NCBI GenBank assembly: GCA_026399835.1
Contig: JAPLQE010000070.1
Coordinates: forward strand, 1 to 64,000
Source of the DNA: Burkholderiales bacterium
GTDB lineage: Bacteria > Pseudomonadota > Gammaproteobacteria > Burkholderiales > Burkholderiaceae_E
DNA: 64,000 nucleotides
Direction: 5' to 3'
In this document: positions 1 to 11,219 of the stretch, one piece after another
Position numbering within the stretch: the first letter of the stretch is position 1
Layout of the letters: each line of letters starts with the position of its first letter
The notes under the pieces: generated by a model
The model's input: the letters and a program-made list of their open reading frames with translations, nothing else
Told to the model about the DNA's origin: nothing
Database searches by the model: none
Translations under genes and position numbers: made by a program

Positions 1-20
1 CACCCTCAGCCTCAACAAAA

Positions 21-38
21 ACGTTCCCGCGGGAACGT
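21..38. promoter_or_regulatory. 18-bp perfect palindrome, possible operator
   Basis: ACGTTCCCG is followed directly by its exact reverse complement, with a central CG and an A-run on its left. LacI-family repressors often bind symmetric sites with a central CG, so this may be an operator of a gene lying left of the window. No gene inside the window starts next to it. The assignment is a guess from symmetry alone. Confidence 0.3.
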
Positions 39-56
39 CGCGCCGAGCCGCCTTCG

Positions 57-88
57 CGCTGCGGCGGCGACACACCGCCGCCGCAGCG
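57..88. other. Strong GC hairpin, no U-tract
   Basis: A 13-bp perfect stem (57-69 pairs with 76-88) encloses a 6-base loop. No T-run follows on either strand, so it is not a textbook Rho-independent terminator. It may end a transcript coming from the left or cap an mRNA. From here to base 269 I see no convincing gene. Confidence 0.4.
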
Positions 89-269
89 CCGCATCAACGC
101 CGTTGCCTGGTGCGAAAGTGAATGGTTCACGCCTTCTCAGCGGCCCACGGGGTGGCGTGCATCAGCAGCAGCCCGCTGAGCAGGGCGCCCCCCGCACCGT
201 CAGGCCTCGCATGACGTCAGCTCAGGCCGGTTGGGATCGGCCCGTACCGGTCCCGCGTGTGTCGCTGCG

Positions 270-662
270 TCATTCCGATGTCTTGCCATCGAAGCCCTCG
301 GTGTCGGCCTGTGCGTCGGCCCGCGTGGGGTGCACCACCCCGTCACGATGGTTCGGCGGCGCGTAGAGCGTGTAGAGCTTCAGCGGCTCCGTGCCGGTGT
401 TGATGATGTTGTGACGGGCACCGGCGGGGACGATCACCGCGAAGCCGGCCCGGATTGGCGTTCGGACACCGTCGAGCTCCGCTTCGCCTCGTCCGGCCTC
501 GACACGGAAGAACTGGTCCAGCGTGTGGACCTCAGCGCCGATGTCTTCCCGGGGCTCGAGCGACATGACCACCAGCTGACAGCTCCGCGCCGTATAGAGC
601 ACGCGCCGGAAGTTCTTGTTGACGGTGGCGATGGACTCGATGTCCTGAACGTAACCCTTCAT
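270..662 (-). CDS. Cupin domain protein
   Basis: A 130-aa single-domain cupin (cupin_2, mannose-6-phosphate-isomerase-like fold). The core lies around residues 30-105: a first motif containing AEVHTLDQFFRVEAGRG, then the second motif GFAVIVPAGARHNIINTG, where PAGxxHxxxNxG is the usual second metal-site signature. The first motif has one His (EVH..D) rather than HxH, so metal binding may be altered. The reading frame is open for 66 more codons upstream, but the ATG at 660-662 is preceded by GGAG at good spacing and begins the conserved part, so I use it. The substrate is unknown. It is transcribed divergently from the methyltransferase at 893. Confidence 0.8.
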   Translation of the reverse strand: MKGYVQDIESIATVNKNFRRVLYTARSCQLVVMSLEPREDIGAEVHTLDQFFRVEAGRGEAELDGVRTPIRAGFAVIVPAGARHNIINTGTEPLKLYTLYAPPNHRDGVVHPTRADAQADTEGFDGKTSE

Positions 663-892
663 GCCTGCTCCAGTTGCGTGCGGGGGGAACCACGGTACGT
701 CCGCTGCGAGAGACCGTCTGTGCGAGGGCGAACAGAGCGACACGGCGGCGGCACGCCGGCAGTCGAGCGTGCTGTGTCGAACAGACCCGTCCTCCTGGGG
801 CGCGCGGTCGCATGGCCGACGGAGAGCCACCCGTTGAGGCGTGTTGGGGGTATCGTTCATGACGTCGAGGCTGGCAGGCGAATGAAGGACGT

Positions 893-1525
893 ATGGAAGC
901 CAGGAACCACTGGGAAACCGTCTATGAGACGAAGGCGCCGGACGCCGTCAGCTGGTATGCGCCCCACCTGACCGAGTCGCTGGCCTATATCCAGAAGACA
1001 GGGCTGCCCAAGACCGCGACGGTGATCGACGTGGGTGGCGGAGAGGCCACACTGGTCGACGATCTGCGGTCCGATGGGTACACCGATGTGTCGGTGCTCG
1101 ACATTTCCGCCAGGGCGCTCGAGGTCTGCCGGATGCGCCTCGGGGAGCGCGGGCGGGACGTCCGGTGGATCGCCGCCAACGTGCTCGAGCATGGGTTCGC
1201 GCCGAAGTCGGTCGACATTTGGCATGACCGTGCCGTCTTCCACTTCCTCATGGATGACGCTCAGCGAAAGGCCTATGTCCGACAAGTCATGCACGCGCTT
1301 CGGCCGGGCGGCTACGCGATCGTCGGGACCTTCGGTCCGGAAGGCCCCGAGCAGTGCAGCGGGTTGCCCGTGGCCCGCTACGATGCCGATGCGCTTCACG
1401 ACGAGTTTGGCGGCTCGTTCCACTTGGTTGGCAGCAGCACCAGCGTTCACACCACGCCATGGGGCGCAGCGCAGCAGTTCGTGTATTGCTTCTGCCGGTT
1501 GGCGCCACGCTGCATCGGTGGCTAG
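893..1525 (+). CDS. Class I SAM-dependent methyltransferase
   Basis: 210 aa with a Rossmann-type methyltransferase fold. Motif I is VIDVGGGEATLVDDL at about residues 44-58, the acidic end of beta-2 is LDIS, motif II is VDIWHDRAVFHFL, and motif III is LRPGGYAIVGTF. The start is supported by AAGGA just upstream of the ATG. The WHDRAVFHFL segment is typical of small soluble methyltransferases related to thiopurine/tellurite-type enzymes; the acceptor cannot be read from sequence. It stands alone, divergent from the cupin gene and 116 bp ahead of the permease at 1642. Confidence 0.8.
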   Translation: MEARNHWETVYETKAPDAVSWYAPHLTESLAYIQKTGLPKTATVIDVGGGEATLVDDLRSDGYTDVSVLDISARALEVCRMRLGERGRDVRWIAANVLEHGFAPKSVDIWHDRAVFHFLMDDAQRKAYVRQVMHALRPGGYAIVGTFGPEGPEQCSGLPVARYDADALHDEFGGSFHLVGSSTSVHTTPWGAAQQFVYCFCRLAPRCIGG

Positions 1526-1641
1526 ACGCCTAGCGCTCAAGCCACGGCGCCGAGGCGAAGGCGAGTCAGAGGCGCCACGACCCTGGCGCCATGAAGCGCC
1601 GTGACTCACGTCGACTCGGCCCAGCAGGACCCGGAGCGCCG

Positions 1642-2628
1642 ATGATCGGACCTGCGGCCTCTGCGCTCGGCGCCGCACTGCTGTTCGGTGCCAGCACGCC
1701 GTTGGCGAAGCTGCTGGGCGTGGCGGTGGCGCCGCAGCTGCTCGCCGGGCTGCTCTACCTGGGCAGTGGCGCGGGGCTGGCCCTCGTGCTGCTCGCACGG
1801 TTTCTCTGGGGCCGGGGCTCGGACGCGCAGCGGGCTGCGCTGCGCATCCCGGGCCGAGACCTTCCATGGCTGGCGGGGGCCATCTTCGCGGGAGGCATCC
1901 TCGGTCCGGTCTTGCTGATGTCCGGCCTCGGCACGACCGATGCCGCCGCCGCCGACCTGCGGATCGTCCTGGGCATGGTTGCCATCGTCGCAGGAGGTGT
2001 CCTGCTGTCGTTGCAGCCGGGCACCGTGACGCTGTCGACCGGATCGAGGTTCATCGTCACAGCCTGCCTGTGCTGGGCGATCGACAACAACCTGACCCGC
2101 AAGGTCTCGACCCATGACGCGCTGCTGTTGGCCTGCCTCAAGGGGCTGTTCGCGGGCGCCACGAACACCGGTCTGGCATGGACGCTCGGTGCGACTTGGC
2201 CGGATCCGGGGCCGCTCTTGGCGGTGCTGGCCCTTGGATTTGCCGGCTACGGCCTCAGCCTGGCCTTGTTCGTGCTGGCCCTGCGCGGGCTCGGAGCCGC
2301 CCGGACCGGCGCGTACTTTTCGGTGGCCCCGCTGTTCGGCGTGCTCGTTTCACTGCTGATGTGGCCGGCCTGGCCAGGCGGCATGTTCTGGGCGGCAGCG
2401 GGGCTGATGGGCATCGGCGTCTGGCTCCACCTCCGCGAGCGCCATGAGCACGATCACACCCATCATCCGCTGGACCATGCGCACGCCCATGTCCACGACG
2501 CGCATCATCGACACGACCATGACTTCGCATGGGACGGCGTGGAACCCCATGTCCATCCGCATCGCCACACCGTGCTGACCCACCGGCACGTGCACGTTCC
2601 GGACGTGCACCACCAGCACCCGCACTGA
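1642..2628 (+). CDS. EamA/DMT-family permease with His-rich tail, apparently shortened internally
   Basis: 328 aa of the drug/metabolite transporter superfamily, with hydrophobic helices over residues 1-265. A cytoplasmic tail of about 60 residues contains more than 20 histidines (HEHDHTHH, HAHVHDAHHRHDHD and others), suggesting binding of Zn, Ni or Co. The second EamA repeat is intact (CWAIDNNLTRKVS). The first repeat is not: after GPVLLMSGLGTTDAAAA the sequence jumps to DLRIVLGMVAIVAGGVLL. In relatives I recall about 25 residues of membrane helix between these points (SLLLN-type segment). The ATG at 1642 has GGAG five bases upstream; an in-frame ATG at 1591 lacks a ribosome site. It may be a non-functional or altered transporter. 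Confidence 0.75.
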   Translation: MIGPAASALGAALLFGASTPLAKLLGVAVAPQLLAGLLYLGSGAGLALVLLARFLWGRGSDAQRAALRIPGRDLPWLAGAIFAGGILGPVLLMSGLGTTDAAAADLRIVLGMVAIVAGGVLLSLQPGTVTLSTGSRFIVTACLCWAIDNNLTRKVSTHDALLLACLKGLFAGATNTGLAWTLGATWPDPGPLLAVLALGFAGYGLSLALFVLALRGLGAARTGAYFSVAPLFGVLVSLLMWPAWPGGMFWAAAGLMGIGVWLHLRERHEHDHTHHPLDHAHAHVHDAHHRHDHDFAWDGVEPHVHPHRHTVLTHRHVHVPDVHHQHPH

Positions 2629-2682
2629 ACGGTTTGCCTGCCCCGGCCGCGAACCGCAGCGTGCCGGGGCGCAACGATCCGC

Positions 2683-3093
2683 TCAGGTCGCTCGTGTCGG
2701 GCTGCCGCCGAGGGCTTCGCAGGCGCGGCGAAGTCGCTGCTCGGCGGCATCCGCCACGGCGCGGACCTCCGGTCGGCCGACCAGGGCGACCATGATCTGC
2801 GGGTCGAGGAAGCCGACCACCACCCGGCCCGGCGCTTCTTCCCGGACGATCACGTTGCAGGGCAACAGCAGACCGATGTCCGGCACGGCGGAGACGGCCT
2901 GGTGCGCCAGCGGCGGGTTGCAGGCACCGAGGATGCGATAGGGCGGCATGTCCTGGCCCAGCTTCTCCTTCATTGCATGCTGGACGTCGATGTCGCTGAG
3001 GATGCCGAAGCCCTCGGCCTTCAGCGCGGCCGTGGTGTTCACGATGGCCTCGTCGAACGACTGGCCGGTGAGGGTGGTGGTGAATCCGTACAT
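2683..3093 (-). CDS. DUF302 domain protein
   Basis: 136 aa, beginning MYGFTTTLTGQSFDEAI. The DUF302 core spans about residues 1-105, with the family hallmarks ALKAEGFGILSDID, YRILGACNPPLA, LLPCNVIVRE and a Val-rich strand near FLDPQIM. These small soluble proteins are widespread and uncharacterised; some lie beside thiol or metal-stress genes. The ORF is open 73 codons further upstream, but the conserved N-terminus begins at the ATG at 3091-3093, preceded by AAGG. It converges with the permease gene (54 bp between stops). Confidence 0.8.
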   Translation of the reverse strand: MYGFTTTLTGQSFDEAIVNTTAALKAEGFGILSDIDVQHAMKEKLGQDMPPYRILGACNPPLAHQAVSAVPDIGLLLPCNVIVREEAPGRVVVGFLDPQIMVALVGRPEVRAVADAAEQRLRRACEALGGSPTRAT

Positions 3094-3634
3094 GGGGAGC
3101 CTTCGGGTCGGGTGAACGTCGAGCGGGCCAGGCGGGAGTGCGGACTGGCACGCAGACCCGCCATGAGGGTGCCCTCCAGGCGCACTGTGCGCCGTCCGGC
3201 GCCGGGACCCCTTGACCTCGATCAGCCGGGCGTCCCGACCTGTGCGGGCTGCGTCGGCAAGACGCAGCGGGCGCCGAAGGTCCGGTGCCTCATCGATGTG
3301 CCCGTCGAGCATCGACTGGATGTCGTCGAGACACTTCGAGGTCGCGGGCGACCTCCGCCGGCCAGGAGGCCCGGATCGGCCCTGACGACGCGGTGAACCC
3401 GGCGATCCTGACGCGCCTCGCCGGGCGGATCGCGCGCCGACCGGTTAGAGTTCGCACCTCCACCCGCCCCCGAACGAAGACCGAATCATCCGCGCGAACC
3501 CCGCCCCCGATCCCTCCCGCCCGGCCTCCGGCCGCAGCCGGGCCCCCGTCCCGCCCGAACCGCGCCACGCGGCCCGCCTGCCGGCGGACCTCGATGCCGC
3601 GCGATTCGAGCGCCTCAGGCAGGCTGCCGAGTCG
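3094..3634. other. Intergenic stretch; possible unrecognised 5' part of the helicase gene
   Basis: No independent gene is convincing here. From 3449 (just after an in-frame TAG at 3446-3448) the frame of the downstream helicase is open and, from about 3570, reads like real protein (LPADLDAARFERLRQAAES). No ATG, GTG or TTG occurs in this part, so translation may start at a CTG or ATC, or the visible GTG at 3635 may be correct. The rest (3094-3448) shows only GC-rich filler and a small TGCGTC...GACGCA hairpin. Confidence 0.4.
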
Positions 3635-5737
3635 GTGCCGCAGGTGCAGCGCGCCGCGGATGCCGCGGCGATCGCCCGGCTCGACGACGCAGGCCACGTG
3701 CTCCTGGTGCCGCCGCGTGGCTCGCGGCCGGGACGCTGGATCGATCCGGCACTGATCGGCGCAGCACTCGCCCATGTGGAGGCCGTCGGCGTCGGCGCCC
3801 AGGCGCGCACGAAGATGCTCGAGCGCACCGCTGCCCTCGAGGCAGTGGGCGTGGCGCGCCTCGAGGGCGCGTTCGCTCGGCTCATCCGCCACACGCTGCA
3901 GGTGCCGGTCCCGGACGCCGAGCCGTGGCCGATCCCGGTGCTCTACCACCAGGCGATCCCGGACGTGGCCCCGATCTGGGCGTTCCACCGCGACGGCGAC
4001 ACGCAGGCGCTGCTGCGTGCCCTCGGCTCGCCGCCGGGCCATCCGCAGGCCGCGATGCTGCTGGCGCACCTGACGACGCTCGTGCGCCGCAGCCACGCCT
4101 GCGATCCCGCCCACCTCGATGCGCTGCGCGCGCGGCTGCAGGCCGAATGCGCGCGTCCGCAGCCGGCGGCCGACCTCGAGCGCGCGCTGACCCGTGCGCA
4201 GGACCGCTGGGAGAAGGGCGTCGACGAACTCGGCACGCTGCGCGGCCTGGCCAGCGAGCTGGCGTTCCAGGGCTATCCGGACAGCTTCCCGGTCGCGCGT
4301 TCGCTGTCGCGCTCGATCTCGCTGTTCGTCGGTCCGCCGAACAGCGGCAAGACCCATGCGGCCTTCGAACGGCTCGCGACGGCGCAGAAGGGCGCCTACC
4401 TCGCGCCGCTGCGGCTGCTGGCGCTGGAAGGGCGCGACCGGCTGGTCGCCCGCGGCGTGCCGTGCTCGCTGCTGACCGGCGAGGAGAACGTGCCGGCACC
4501 GGACGCGCGGGTGGTCTCGAGCACCATCGAGATGGTCGGCACCGGGCGCCCGCTCGACGTGGCGGTGATCGACGAGGCGCAGATGATCTTCGACGGCTCG
4601 CGCGGCTGGGCCTGGACCCAGGCGATCGTCGCCGCGCCGGCCCGCGAGCTGATCATCATCTGCTCCGACTACGCGGTGCCGGCGATCGAGGAACTGCTCG
4701 GCCTGTGCGGCGAGGCCTGCACCGTGCGGCGTTTCGAGCGCAAGCAGCACGTGCAGCTGCTGCCGAGAGCGGTACCGGTGGGCTCGCTCGGGCCGGGCGA
4801 CGCGGTCGTCGCCTTCAGCCGCCGCGACGTGCTGAGGCTGCGGGACCGCATCGCCGCCGATGGCCATCCGGTGTCGGTGATCTACGGGGCGCTGCCGCCG
4901 GAGGTCCGGCGCCGCGAGGCCGAACGCTTCGCCGGCGGCGAGTCGACGGTGCTCGTCGCCACCGATGCGATCGGCATGGGGCTGAACCTGCCGATCCGGC
5001 GGGTGATCTTCAGTACCCTCGTGAAGTTCGACGGCGAGGGCATGCGCGGCCTCGGCGAGTCGGAGGTCCATCAGATCGCCGGCCGGGCGGGCCGCTTCGG
5101 CATGCACGAGGAAGGCTTCGCGGGCGTCCTCGAGGATGCCGAGCCCGGCGCGCTGCGCGAGCTGCGCGAACTGCTCCACACGCCCGCGAAGGCCCCGGTG
5201 GACTTCAAGGCGCCGGTCGCGCCGAACGCCTGGCACGTCCAGACCATCGCGTCGCGACTGAACAAGACCTCGCTGCGGGACGTGCTCGCGGTCTTCGTCG
5301 AGCAGCTCAGGCTCGACGACGCACACTTCGCGGTCGCCGAGCTCGAGGGCATGCTGGCACTCGCCGATGCGCTCGACCGCAGTGCGGCGGCGTTGAGCCT
5401 GCAGGACCGCTTCGTCTACGCGCAGGCGCCGGTCGACGTGCGCACCGAGTCGCAGCTCCAGGAGTTCCTCGACTGGAGCGCGCGGCATGCGGCGGGAGGG
5501 CGCGCCGGCACCCCCTGGTTCCTCGATGGCATCGACGGCCGCAGCCGGCTCGACGCGATGGAGCGGGCGCTGCGTGCCAGCACCACCTGGCTGTGGCTCG
5601 ACCTGCGCTTCCCGGGCGTCTACGGCCATCTGGAGGCGGTGCACGCGCTGCGGGCGACGCTGTCGGACGGGATCGCGAGGCAGCTGAAGGGCGCGCGGCC
5701 GCTCGCGCAGCGGCCGAACCGAGGGCGCGGCGCATGA
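3635..5737 (+). CDS. SUV3-like superfamily 2 RNA helicase
   Basis: 700 aa. An alpha-helical N-terminal region (about 1-225) precedes the helicase core: Walker A GPPNSGKTHAAF near residue 233, motif Ia APLRLLALEG, motif II VIDEAQM (DEAQ box), motif III-like region CSDYAVPA, then domain 2 with VAFSRRDV, TDAIGMGLNLP and motif VI HQIAGRAGRFG. These features and the C-terminal SUV3-type extension match mitochondrial/bacterial Suv3 helicases, which unwind RNA 3'-5' in degradosome-like complexes. The GTG at 3635 is the first recognised start codon, but homology-like sequence extends upstream, so the N-terminus is uncertain. It is a single gene followed 103 bp later by an acyltransferase. Confidence 0.85.
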   Translation: MPQVQRAADAAAIARLDDAGHVLLVPPRGSRPGRWIDPALIGAALAHVEAVGVGAQARTKMLERTAALEAVGVARLEGAFARLIRHTLQVPVPDAEPWPIPVLYHQAIPDVAPIWAFHRDGDTQALLRALGSPPGHPQAAMLLAHLTTLVRRSHACDPAHLDALRARLQAECARPQPAADLERALTRAQDRWEKGVDELGTLRGLASELAFQGYPDSFPVARSLSRSISLFVGPPNSGKTHAAFERLATAQKGAYLAPLRLLALEGRDRLVARGVPCSLLTGEENVPAPDARVVSSTIEMVGTGRPLDVAVIDEAQMIFDGSRGWAWTQAIVAAPARELIIICSDYAVPAIEELLGLCGEACTVRRFERKQHVQLLPRAVPVGSLGPGDAVVAFSRRDVLRLRDRIAADGHPVSVIYGALPPEVRRREAERFAGGESTVLVATDAIGMGLNLPIRRVIFSTLVKFDGEGMRGLGESEVHQIAGRAGRFGMHEEGFAGVLEDAEPGALRELRELLHTPAKAPVDFKAPVAPNAWHVQTIASRLNKTSLRDVLAVFVEQLRLDDAHFAVAELEGMLALADALDRSAAALSLQDRFVYAQAPVDVRTESQLQEFLDWSARHAAGGRAGTPWFLDGIDGRSRLDAMERALRASTTWLWLDLRFPGVYGHLEAVHALRATLSDGIARQLKGARPLAQRPNRGRGA

Positions 5738-5839
5738 GGCGCCGATGACGATCGGGGTCCGACAGATGAGAAACCACGCGGGGCGCGCGCGAACGCTCGG
5801 CGCGCGCTACCCTGCACGCCCCTGAGAGGCAGGCCCCGC

Positions 5840-6430
5840 ATGCACCGAACCCTGTTCGACACGCCACTCGTCAACACCTTGCTGCGTGCCGTCTCGCGGA
5901 GCTTCCTTCGCCTGAACGGCTGGAAGGTGGAGGGCAGCCTGCCGATCGAGGCCCGCAAGTGCGTGCTGATCGCGGCGCCGCACACCAGCAACTGGGACCT
6001 GCCGTACACGCTGATGGTGGCCTTCGTGCTGAACCTGAACGTCTACTGGATGGGCAAGCACAGCCTGTTCGCCTTCCCCTTCGGGCCGGTGATGCGCTGG
6101 CTGGGCGGCATCGCGGTCGACCGCAGCCGCAGCACCAACCTGGTGTCGGCATCGGCGATGGCGCTGAAGGCGGCCGACGGGCCGGTGCAGCTGGTGGTGC
6201 CGCCCGAGGGCACGCGCGGGCGCACGACTCACTGGAAGACCGGCTTCTACTACATCGCGCTGGAGGCGGGCGTGCCGATCGTCCTGGCCTACATGGACTA
6301 CGCGCGCAAGGTCTCGGGCCTGGGGCCGGTGTTCGTGCCCACCGGAGACGTCGACGCCGACATGGCCGAGATCAAGCGCTTCTATGCCGGCGTCAAGGGC
6401 CGGCGGCCGCAGCACTTCGAGGCGGGCTGA
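5840..6430 (+). CDS. 1-acyl-sn-glycerol-3-phosphate acyltransferase-like protein (PlsC family)
   Basis: 196 aa. The acyltransferase HX4D motif is HTSNWD at about residue 50, and the phosphate-binding motif is VVPPEGTRGR at about residue 118. The hydrophobic segment YTLMVAFVLNLNVYW follows the first motif. It belongs to the small soluble or peripheral PlsC-like group often annotated as lysophospholipid acyltransferase. It would acylate a lysophospholipid or related acceptor at the inner membrane. Unlike classical PlsC it has no strong N-terminal anchor. It converges with the MFS gene, 29 bp between stops. Confidence 0.75.
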   Translation: MHRTLFDTPLVNTLLRAVSRSFLRLNGWKVEGSLPIEARKCVLIAAPHTSNWDLPYTLMVAFVLNLNVYWMGKHSLFAFPFGPVMRWLGGIAVDRSRSTNLVSASAMALKAADGPVQLVVPPEGTRGRTTHWKTGFYYIALEAGVPIVLAYMDYARKVSGLGPVFVPTGDVDADMAEIKRFYAGVKGRRPQHFEAG

Positions 6431-6459
6431 GCGGCCGGCCGTGCCGGGGCAGCTTGCCC

Positions 6460-7848
6460 TCAGTCCGCGCGCGCGGTGCGGCGGACCTGCGGGCCGCCCA
6501 GGCCGGGCACCCGCAGGAACAGGAACAGCCCGCCGGCCGCACCCGCCGCCGACAGCACGAAGCTCGCACCGTAGCCGCCGGTGAGGTCGAAGAGGGCGCC
6601 GCTGCCCCAGGCACCGAGCGCACCACCCGTGCCCATGCCGAAGAGGATGCCGCCGAAGATGCCGGTCTGCGCGCCGCCTGAGAAGTGGCGCCCCGACAGC
6701 ACCGCGACCAGCGGCCCGCGCGAGCCCTGCATCGTCCCGAACAGCAGCACGAAGGCGCCCGCGAAGAGCATCGGGCTGCCATGCGGCACCAGGGCGAGCG
6801 CACCCACCCCGGCGATCGTCGAACCGTACGACAGCATCGCGACGCGACGCTCGCCGAATCGCTGGGCGAGCGCGCCGGCAGCGACCATGCCGAGAATCGA
6901 CATCAGCCCGACGGTCCCGTAGATGGACGCGGCCCGCAGCGGCGGCAGGCCCGCGTCGACGAGGTACGCGACGAGCTGCGGCGCCACGGCATAGGTGCTC
7001 ATCGAGGTGAAGAACATCACGCCGAACAGCGCCCAGAACACCGGCGTGCGCAGCGCGCGCCGCAGGCTCCAGGCCCGCGTGCCCGCGGCCGCGTCACGGC
7101 GCGCGGCGACCACCGCGGGCGAACCGGCCGCGATGCGGCGCCAGGGCAGGAGGGCGGTCAGCACGAGCACCGCGAGCAGCAGTCCGCCCAGCGCACGGTA
7201 CGCGCCGCGCCAGCCGAAGGCGTCGATCAGCGCATGCACGAGCGGCGCGAACAGCAGGATGCCCACGCCCAGCGACGCCGACAGCACGCCCATGGCCACC
7301 GGCAGGCCGGCCTGGAACCAGCGGCTGGCCAGCCCCGAGGCCGGCAGCATGCCGATCAGCGATGCGCCGACCGCACCGCCCAGCCCGACCAGCAGGTAGA
7401 CCTGCCACAGCGCGGTCACCGAGCCCGCGAGCAGGTAGGCGGCACCGAACACCGCCAGACCGATGCCATAGGTCAGGCGGGGGCCGAGCCGGTCGAATGC
7501 GGTGCCGGCGATCGGCGACATCAGGCCGACGGCGAGCATGTAGAGACCGTAGATGCCGGTCAGCGCGCCACGGTCCGCCGAGAAGGCCTCGGCGACCGGC
7601 AGCAGGAACACGGCGAAGCTCTCGCCGACGCCGCGCGAGACGACGTTGATCGTGGTGCACAGCGCGAGCACGGCGAGCGCCGTGCGGCGGGCGGCCGGGC
7701 CGCCCGGGGATGCGCCCGACAGGCCTCCTGAAGGGCCACCTGAAGGGCCGTCTGAAGGGCCACCTGAAGGGCCACCTGAAGGGCCGCCCGAGGGACGACC
7801 TGAGGGGCCGCCGGTGTCGGGTCCGGAACGCTCGACGATCGGGGGCAT
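6460..7848 (-). CDS. MFS transporter with a repetitive N-terminal leader
   Basis: 462 aa from the ATG at 7846-7848. Twelve hydrophobic segments follow a cytoplasmic leader of about 45 residues built from Gly-Gly-Pro-Ser repeats encoded by a 12-bp minisatellite. MFS loop 2-3 appears as GTAFDRLGPRLTYGIGL, and the second half carries AQRFGERRVAMLSYG. It resembles monocarboxylate/oxalate-formate antiporter-type permeases (VSRGVGESFAVFLLPV start of TM1), but the substrate is unknown. An upstream in-frame ATG at 7942-7944 would add 32 residues overlapping the repeat side; no start has a clear ribosome site. Confidence 0.75.
   Translation of the reverse strand: MPPIVERSGPDTGGPSGRPSGGPSGGPSGGPSDGPSGGPSGGLSGASPGGPAARRTALAVLALCTTINVVSRGVGESFAVFLLPVAEAFSADRGALTGIYGLYMLAVGLMSPIAGTAFDRLGPRLTYGIGLAVFGAAYLLAGSVTALWQVYLLVGLGGAVGASLIGMLPASGLASRWFQAGLPVAMGVLSASLGVGILLFAPLVHALIDAFGWRGAYRALGGLLLAVLVLTALLPWRRIAAGSPAVVAARRDAAAGTRAWSLRRALRTPVFWALFGVMFFTSMSTYAVAPQLVAYLVDAGLPPLRAASIYGTVGLMSILGMVAAGALAQRFGERRVAMLSYGSTIAGVGALALVPHGSPMLFAGAFVLLFGTMQGSRGPLVAVLSGRHFSGGAQTGIFGGILFGMGTGGALGAWGSGALFDLTGGYGASFVLSAAGAAGGLFLFLRVPGLGGPQVRRTARAD
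7728..7811. repeat. 12-bp minisatellite, seven units
   Basis: Seven tandem 12-base units close to CTGAAGGGCCAC. The first five are nearly identical; the last two have diverged (CCGAGGGACGAC, CTGAGGGGCCGC). They lie inside the MFS gene and encode its GGPS repeats, so copy-number changes would keep the reading frame. Confidence 0.85.
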
Positions 7849-7967
7849 GCCGCAACTCGCTGTGGAGCGGCCATTATCCGGGGCGGGATGCCGCGCCGCC
7901 GCCCGGGCGGCCCGGTGAAGTTCCGCTTCGGGTCCTGCCGGCACGGCCGGGCCGCATGGGAGGCTTC

Positions 7968-8474
7968 ATGGAGACGCTGCTGCCCGCCGCCGATCGCATC
8001 GCGCGGCTCCTCAAGGACTCGGGCCGTACGCTCGCAGTCTCGGAATCCTCGGCCGGCGGGCTGATCGCCGCCTCGCTGCTCTCGGTGCCCGGCGCCTCGG
8101 CCTACTTCCGGGCCGGCGCGGTGGTCTACACGCGCCGGGCGCGGGTCGGGCTCATGGGGATCACCGACGAAGCGATGGCGTCGATGCGCTCGTCGTCCGA
8201 GCCGTACGCGCTGCTGCTGGCGAACACCGCGCGCATGCGCTTTCGTGCCGACTGGGGTCTCGCCGAAACCGGCGCGAGCGGCCCGGACGGCAACCGCTAC
8301 GGGGACCCGGCGGGCCATGCCTGCATCGCGGTTGCCGGCGACGGGTTCGAGCGGGTGATCACGCTGCGGACCGGCTCGGACCGACGGATCGACAACATGC
8401 GTGCCTTCGCTCTGGCCGCGCTCGAACAGCTCGAGGCGGCGTTGCATGCCCACCCACTGGCGCGGCCCGCCTGA
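7968..8474 (+). CDS. CinA C-terminal domain protein (nicotinamide-nucleotide amidase-like)
   Basis: 168 aa covering a stand-alone CinA_C domain: SESSAGGLIAASLLSVPGAS at about 24-43, YFRAGAVVYT, and ETGASGPDGNRYGDPAGHAC at about 104. Family members such as PncC hydrolyse nicotinamide mononucleotide to nicotinate mononucleotide and ammonia in pyridine-nucleotide recycling. The usual SxESCTGG motif reads SESSAGG here, keeping the catalytic serine region but not the Cys. The ATG at 7968 has GGGAGG four bases upstream; an ATG at 7956 overlaps that site. Divergent from the MFS gene. Confidence 0.75.
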   Translation: METLLPAADRIARLLKDSGRTLAVSESSAGGLIAASLLSVPGASAYFRAGAVVYTRRARVGLMGITDEAMASMRSSSEPYALLLANTARMRFRADWGLAETGASGPDGNRYGDPAGHACIAVAGDGFERVITLRTGSDRRIDNMRAFALAALEQLEAALHAHPLARPA

Positions 8475-8590
8475 GCGCCACGAGCCGCCGTCCTTCGGAA
8501 TGCCCCGGCGCGGTGCGCCGCGGTGCCCCGGAAGTGGTACGTTCCTTGCAGTCCCCGTCGGGGGGACCCTCGCCCCCTGAGGACACGAAC

Positions 8591-11128
<2,538 letters not shown>

Positions 11129-11173
11129 GGCGTCGGCGGATCCGTTCGGGCGGCGCCCGGTCCGCCAGCACGC

Positions 11174-11214
11174 CCTGGCGGCCGAACCCCGCGCGGAGGA
11201 CGCGGTCCGCCAGG
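11174..11214. terminator. Candidate bidirectional hairpin between glgP and the puc-associated peptide gene
   Basis: CCTGGCGG (11174-11181) pairs with CCGCCAGG (11207-11214), enclosing a GC-rich loop. A further CCGCCAG copy sits at 11162-11168. It lies between the stops of two convergent genes. There is no T-run, so it may rely on Rho or act as an mRNA end stabiliser. Confidence 0.35.
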
Positions 11215-11219
11215 TGGAC

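Noticed and set aside
231-971. 246-aa plus-strand ORF over the cupin gene
   Set aside because: Antisense of the cupin and runs into the methyltransferase start; no domain.
3290-5644. 784-aa minus-strand ORF opposite the helicase
   Set aside because: Antisense shadow produced by high GC at third positions; Arg/Glu/His-rich with no domain, while the plus strand holds a complete helicase.
8513-8590. GTG start 26 codons upstream for glycogen phosphorylase
   Set aside because: No ribosome site and unconserved sequence; the TTG at 8591 has TGAGGA at proper distance.
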